Assembly (NCBI RefSeq): GCF_030913705.1
Contig: NZ_CP133190.1
Span: 1,116,001 to 1,180,000, forward strand
Direction: 5' to 3'
Origin: Anaerocolumna sp. MB42-C2
Lineage (GTDB): Bacteria > Bacillota > Clostridia > Lachnospirales > Lachnospiraceae
DNA: 64,000 nt
In this document: in pieces, positions 60,596 to 64,000 of the stretch
How positions within the stretch are numbered: position 1 is the stretch's first letter
Layout of the letters: every line of letters starts with the position of its first letter
Position numbers and translations under genes: made by a program
Notes under the pieces: generated by a model
Told to the model about the DNA's origin: nothing
The model's database searches: none
Seen by the model: the letters and a program-made list of their open reading frames with translations, nothing else

Positions 60596-60670
60596 CAGTA
60601 GTTTGAAAAGTTACTTCTGATAAATTATTTTATGATTCATTGTTAATGTATTATCCAGGAGGATTACCCC

Positions 60671-62389
60671 ATGAAACCTTACAGATTTTCTCTGGCAGCC
60701 CTTACTCTGCTAACCGTTTTGGCAGTATCGGGAGGTTGCTTTAAACACAATATACCGACCAACTCATTAAATAAAAATATTAAATCCGCAGAAGTAATAA
60801 CAGAAGCACCGCAGATCATGAAGAACAGAATCGAAACACAGGAGACAACGGACGTTCCTGTCCCTTCCAGTTCAACGAACCTTTACCCCGCGTATGAATA
60901 TGTAAACGGAGAAAAACAATATGGATTTATTGATGAAAACGGAATCTTTATTATCCAGCCCGGTTATTCCTATGTTACTGATTTTAAAGACGGTTATGCA
61001 GTTATCACTGCATCCCGGGATTATAAAGTAATAGACCAAAGCGGCAGTATTATATATGAAAGTGATTATTTGATTAAGCCTTACAGCAACGGAGCCGCTG
61101 TTTTTTCGAAATTATCGGGCAGTACTTTCAAGGAGGGGTATATCGATACAAACGGAAATGTAATAATTGATCCGGTTTATTTACAGGCAGATGATTTTAA
61201 GAAAGACAATACAGCTCTTGTAGAAACTGATATAGGTAACTATGCCCTTATTAATAAAAGCGGAAATGTTTTAGAAACTTATCAGTTAGATAAAAAATAT
61301 AATTCTGTCGTTGATTTTAAAAATGGTTATATTATTTATTCGGGCGATAAGGATGGAAAAGTCGGCGTTGTAACTTATAAAGGTGAAGAAATATTTAAAC
61401 CGATTTATAACGAAATTAAGTATCTGGGAGATGATTTATTTGCCATAAAAGATCCATCTTTGGACTCGAATGGAACTTTAACAACAGAACCTGCAGCAAT
61501 TTTTGATAAAACCGGAAAACAGTTAACCGATTATGTATTCTATGATTTGAGTGAATTTCATAATGGTTACGCATCTGCAACGAATAGTCAATATACTTAT
61601 TTTGTAGATAAGAAAGGTAAAGAAGCAATCTCTTTACCCAAAATGGAGGGCAGAGGAACTCTCACTTTATTCGGGGATATTATTAAGGCGGAAATCGACG
61701 ATGACCTTGTCTATATGAGAAAAGACGGAACTGTCGTCTGGCAGAATGACCGCACTCAGACTCTCTCGCCCGAAATTACTGTAAAAGAATTGAAGTTTAA
61801 ACCAAATAAGTATGTATATGTTTATTATCCTAATATTGAGGGTTTTAAAAATGAAACGCTTCAAGCCTCAGTAAATGGCAGATTATATAAACTATTTACG
61901 GATCCCAGAGCAAACAGTAAAGAAGAAGATAAAACATCTATAGCGGATACATTTAGTGCGGAATTAAGGAAAGATTTATTGATCATAAATAAAACCGGTT
62001 ACGATTATCCCTTTGGTGCTGCCCATGGTATGCCAAGCAGCGATTATTATTTCATTGATATAAATACCGGCGAATTTTATGATTTAAGTGATCTATTTAA
62101 AGAGAACACGGATTACGCAAAGAAAATTAATGAAATCATCAACACCAAGATCCAGGAGCAAAGTAAATCGGAAGATTCTTTTATATTCCCGGATAGTTTT
62201 AAAGGAATCTCTGAAAATCAATATTTTAAATTAACGGAAGATTCTCTCGTTATTTACTTTTATCCTTATGAAATTGCCCCATATGCTGCCGGATTTCCCG
62301 AATTTGAAATTTCTTTCGAACAACTGCATGATATTATAGATTATGACGGCAACTTTTGGAAATCATTTCAGGATAAAACGGTTAATTAA
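60671..62389 (+). CDS. WG-repeat lipoprotein with DUF3298-like C-terminus
   Basis: The 572-aa precursor has a signal peptide with lipobox VSGGC (Cys 23). From about residue 75 to 365 it has repeats of the WG/KWG type (YGFIDENGIFIIQPGYSYVT, DFKDGYAVI, EGYIDTNGNVIIDPVYLQAD, YFVDKKGKEAI). The C-terminal ~180 residues (LLIINKTGYDYPFGAAHGMP, YYFIDINTGEFYDLSDLF) resemble DUF3298/RsiV-like domains. It is surface-anchored, and a sensing or binding role is likely but unproven. AGGAGG precedes the ATG. Confidence 0.85.
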   Translation: MKPYRFSLAALTLLTVLAVSGGCFKHNIPTNSLNKNIKSAEVITEAPQIMKNRIETQETTDVPVPSSSTNLYPAYEYVNGEKQYGFIDENGIFIIQPGYSYVTDFKDGYAVITASRDYKVIDQSGSIIYESDYLIKPYSNGAAVFSKLSGSTFKEGYIDTNGNVIIDPVYLQADDFKKDNTALVETDIGNYALINKSGNVLETYQLDKKYNSVVDFKNGYIIYSGDKDGKVGVVTYKGEEIFKPIYNEIKYLGDDLFAIKDPSLDSNGTLTTEPAAIFDKTGKQLTDYVFYDLSEFHNGYASATNSQYTYFVDKKGKEAISLPKMEGRGTLTLFGDIIKAEIDDDLVYMRKDGTVVWQNDRTQTLSPEITVKELKFKPNKYVYVYYPNIEGFKNETLQASVNGRLYKLFTDPRANSKEEDKTSIADTFSAELRKDLLIINKTGYDYPFGAAHGMPSSDYYFIDINTGEFYDLSDLFKENTDYAKKINEIINTKIQEQSKSEDSFIFPDSFKGISENQYFKLTEDSLVIYFYPYEIAPYAAGFPEFEISFEQLHDIIDYDGNFWKSFQDKTVN

Positions 62390-62391
62390 AT

Positions 62392-62436
62392 AAAAAAACT
62401 TTGTACTGCTTTATTTAAGCCGTACAAAGTTTTTTT
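62392..62436. terminator. Terminator of the WG-repeat gene
   Basis: AAAAAAACTTTGTAC and GTACAAAGTTTTTTT pair perfectly over 15 bp with a 15-base loop, ending in T7. Confidence 0.9.
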
Positions 62437-62619
62437 GACTCTTTGACAGTACACGAAAATGTTCTAATTCCAGAAAGGCATTCTGGATTTCTTTTTGCCC
62501 ATCTTCCATAAAAGAATACTATAATTACAGTTCACTCCGTATATTTAAATAATTCTTAATCTTATTGGGCTTCTTAATTTTCTTACCCAATATGATAAAA
62601 AACAGGCACAGGAGCTGTA

Positions 62620-63528
62620 ATGAAAACTTTAACCGGATTAATTAAACATCATGGCGGAATTATTTGTATCATTACCTATACAATAACCTGGTTCTTATTT
62701 GGTTATCTCTATTGTTATATTGCTAATAATTCCAACGGACAATCTTTTGTATTTCATGAAGATATCCTCTTGCAAACTAAAATTATAGAATTCCAAAAAG
62801 AACTTAAAATTAATATCAATCAAAATATTACAAAAGATTTATTTCTTAATTATGATAAGAATTTTATTTTGACTAAGTTAACGAAAAATGACAGTCCGCT
62901 TATCACTTTTAATCTGTCTTCTGCCGGTATTAATCCAATTGGAGTAAACTGGGCAAATTATTACATAGCCAAATGGAAATCACAGGGTTTTAATTTCTGC
63001 AGCGCTGAAGTTATTGCAAGGAATCAGGTTGTTATGGATAATACAAAATACGTTAAAATCATGTTCAGTATCTACACCATTCCTACTGACACTATTAATA
63101 TTATATCCTCAAAGGATTTAGTTTATCTCCCGCAGGTTTATTCTATGTTAGTTAAAAAACAGCATGATTTCTTTATCTGGATAAAGGAAAATGATTTGGA
63201 TCTGTCAAATGAGAATTGGACTTTTACGGGAAATGACAATAAATTTGCTTCACTGGATTATGGAAAATTATTTATCTCCAACTCCATTAATTATTTGGAC
63301 CGTGCAATTGATATTATCTACAATTATGAGACCCAATGTAAGTTTAAATACCCTTTCATCGACTTTTTATATTTTAGTGCGGTAACTATTACTACTTTAG
63401 GTTATGGAGACATTCTGCCTAATTCTTCTTTGGTCCGCGAGTTGGTTATGACAGAAACCTTGATTGGTGTAATTATTCTAGCGATTTCAATTTCCTTTTT
63501 GTATGACAGGATAAAAAACAGGCGATAA
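62620..63528 (+). CDS. Two-helix potassium-channel-like protein with large inserted domain
   Basis: The 302-aa protein has a first membrane helix at residues 14-34, then ~200 hydrophilic residues, then a pore helix and filter FPFIDFLYFSAVTITTLGYG at about 247-266 (LGYGD in place of VGYGD) and a second helix LIGVIILAISISFLYD. It would conduct K+ across the cytoplasmic membrane. Usual two-helix channels have only ~30 residues between the first helix and the pore, so the inserted extracytoplasmic domain is exceptional. No cytoplasmic RCK domain follows. Confidence 0.75.
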   Translation: MKTLTGLIKHHGGIICIITYTITWFLFGYLYCYIANNSNGQSFVFHEDILLQTKIIEFQKELKININQNITKDLFLNYDKNFILTKLTKNDSPLITFNLSSAGINPIGVNWANYYIAKWKSQGFNFCSAEVIARNQVVMDNTKYVKIMFSIYTIPTDTINIISSKDLVYLPQVYSMLVKKQHDFFIWIKENDLDLSNENWTFTGNDNKFASLDYGKLFISNSINYLDRAIDIIYNYETQCKFKYPFIDFLYFSAVTITTLGYGDILPNSSLVRELVMTETLIGVIILAISISFLYDRIKNRR

Positions 63529-63690
63529 GCTTAAAAGTAACTCTAGACATAAAATATTTGAATAAATAATTCTGTATATTAATTTCCCTCAAATGAAATT
63601 GGGATTTCATGTTGATAGATGGTAAATTTTGTATTATAATGTTTATATCTATTATAATACCTTTATATTAATTTATTAATTTAACTAATC

Positions 63691-63733
63691 ACTTCAATAA
63701 TTACTTTATCAATTACTTTAACAATTACTTTAC
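63691..63733. repeat. Short tandem repeats of CAATTACTTTA
   Basis: Three imperfect ~12-bp units (AATAATTACTTTAT, CAATTACTTTAA, CAATTACTTTAC) lie upstream of the HIT-like gene. The rest of the 273-bp gap is AT-rich without other signals. Confidence 0.6.
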
Positions 63734-63801
63734 TGTCTATTTATTGAACTGCATTTTATTGTTTTATATTAATTTTTCTTTTATTTAGAAAGGAAAAGGA
63801 T

Positions 63802-64000
63802 ATGGGCTGCCTTATTTGTGAGAGAATTGAAATGATTAAAAACGGAACAAATCCATATTTTGTTACGGAACTAAATACCGGTTATGTTGTTCTTGGAGAT
63901 TATCAGAAGTATAAAGGTTATACTTGTTTCTTATGTAAAATGCATGTTACCGAGCTTCATTCCATGCCCTACGAATATAGGATAAAACATCTGGAAGAGA
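63802..64000 (+). CDS. HIT-family-like protein, 5' part only
   Basis: ATG 63802 follows AAGGAAAAGGAT. The visible 66 codons read MGCLICERIEMIKNGTNPYF, VTELNTGYVVLGDYQKYKGY, TCFLCKMHVTELHSMPYEYR. CxxC at the start and FLCK.HVTELHS agree with the beginning of histidine-triad hydrolases; the catalytic HxHxHxx is beyond the window. The gene continues rightward. Confidence 0.7.
   Translation, partial: MGCLICERIEMIKNGTNPYFVTELNTGYVVLGDYQKYKGYTCFLCKMHVTELHSMPYEYRIKHLEE

Overview
The window is low-GC, AT-rich DNA from an endospore-forming Clostridia, most likely a Lachnospiraceae relative. The evidence is the codon and base composition, strong AGGAGG-type ribosome binding sites, a spore photoproduct lyase, a broken spore-type GH18 cortex/germination hydrolase, FCD-type GntR regulators and an L-box riboswitch. 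No rRNA or tRNA gene is visible.

Bases 1 to about 14,395 are the right part of an integrated mobile element (phage-plasmid or cryptic prophage). Its leftward module carries a replisome organiser, a DnaC-like helicase loader and a tubulin-type partition cassette: a TubZ-like GTPase, a TubR-like winged-helix protein and nine exactly 10-bp iterons that should be the tubC centromere. A possible antisense RNA with its own promoter and terminator lies next to the iterons. A CI/Cro-like switch, several small zinc-ribbon and hypothetical proteins, a DEDDh exonuclease-BRCT protein between two copies of a ~190-bp duplication, a KAP-NTPase two-gene operon (candidate defence), orphan toxin-antitoxin-like genes and a large serine recombinase complete it. 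The recombinase ends about 30 bp from the 3' part of a GH18 gene of the YaaH/SleL type. The element therefore appears to sit inside a sporulation/germination gene, like the sigK skin element.

From 14.4 to 25.3 kb the content is chromosomal: a lysine-type amino-acid ABC importer under a lysine riboswitch with two copies of a structured intergenic repeat in the same operon, the FeoAB ferrous-iron importer with a DtxR/MntR-type regulator, an FtsH-family protease, a VOC protein and a C39-like putative peptidase.

From 25.3 to 45.2 kb lies a carbohydrate-catabolic locus on the minus strand: LacI and two FCD GntR regulators, a CUT1 sugar ABC importer, three paralogous GHL6/GH42-like proteins in tandem, a GH2 beta-mannosidase, a sugar-phosphate isomerase/epimerase-like protein, a D-2-hydroxyacid dehydrogenase, a tartronate-semialdehyde-type reductase and a glycerate 2-kinase. 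The likely logic is import of a glycoside, cleavage, and entry of a C3 hydroxyacid into glycolysis as phosphoglycerate.

From 45.4 to 64 kb come agmatine-to-putrescine genes (aguA, aguB), a nucleosidase / spore photoproduct lyase / SDR operon, a DUF362 protein, an isochorismatase-like hydrolase, a pseudoknotted structured RNA resembling the raiA motif, a MarR-controlled heterodimeric ABC exporter, an epimerase plus Gfo/Idh/MocA pair opposite an AraC regulator, a WG-repeat lipoprotein, an unusual potassium-channel-like protein and the start of a HIT-like gene. A ~160-bp intergenic repeat with terminal inverted repeats occurs at 29.8 and 45.4 kb.
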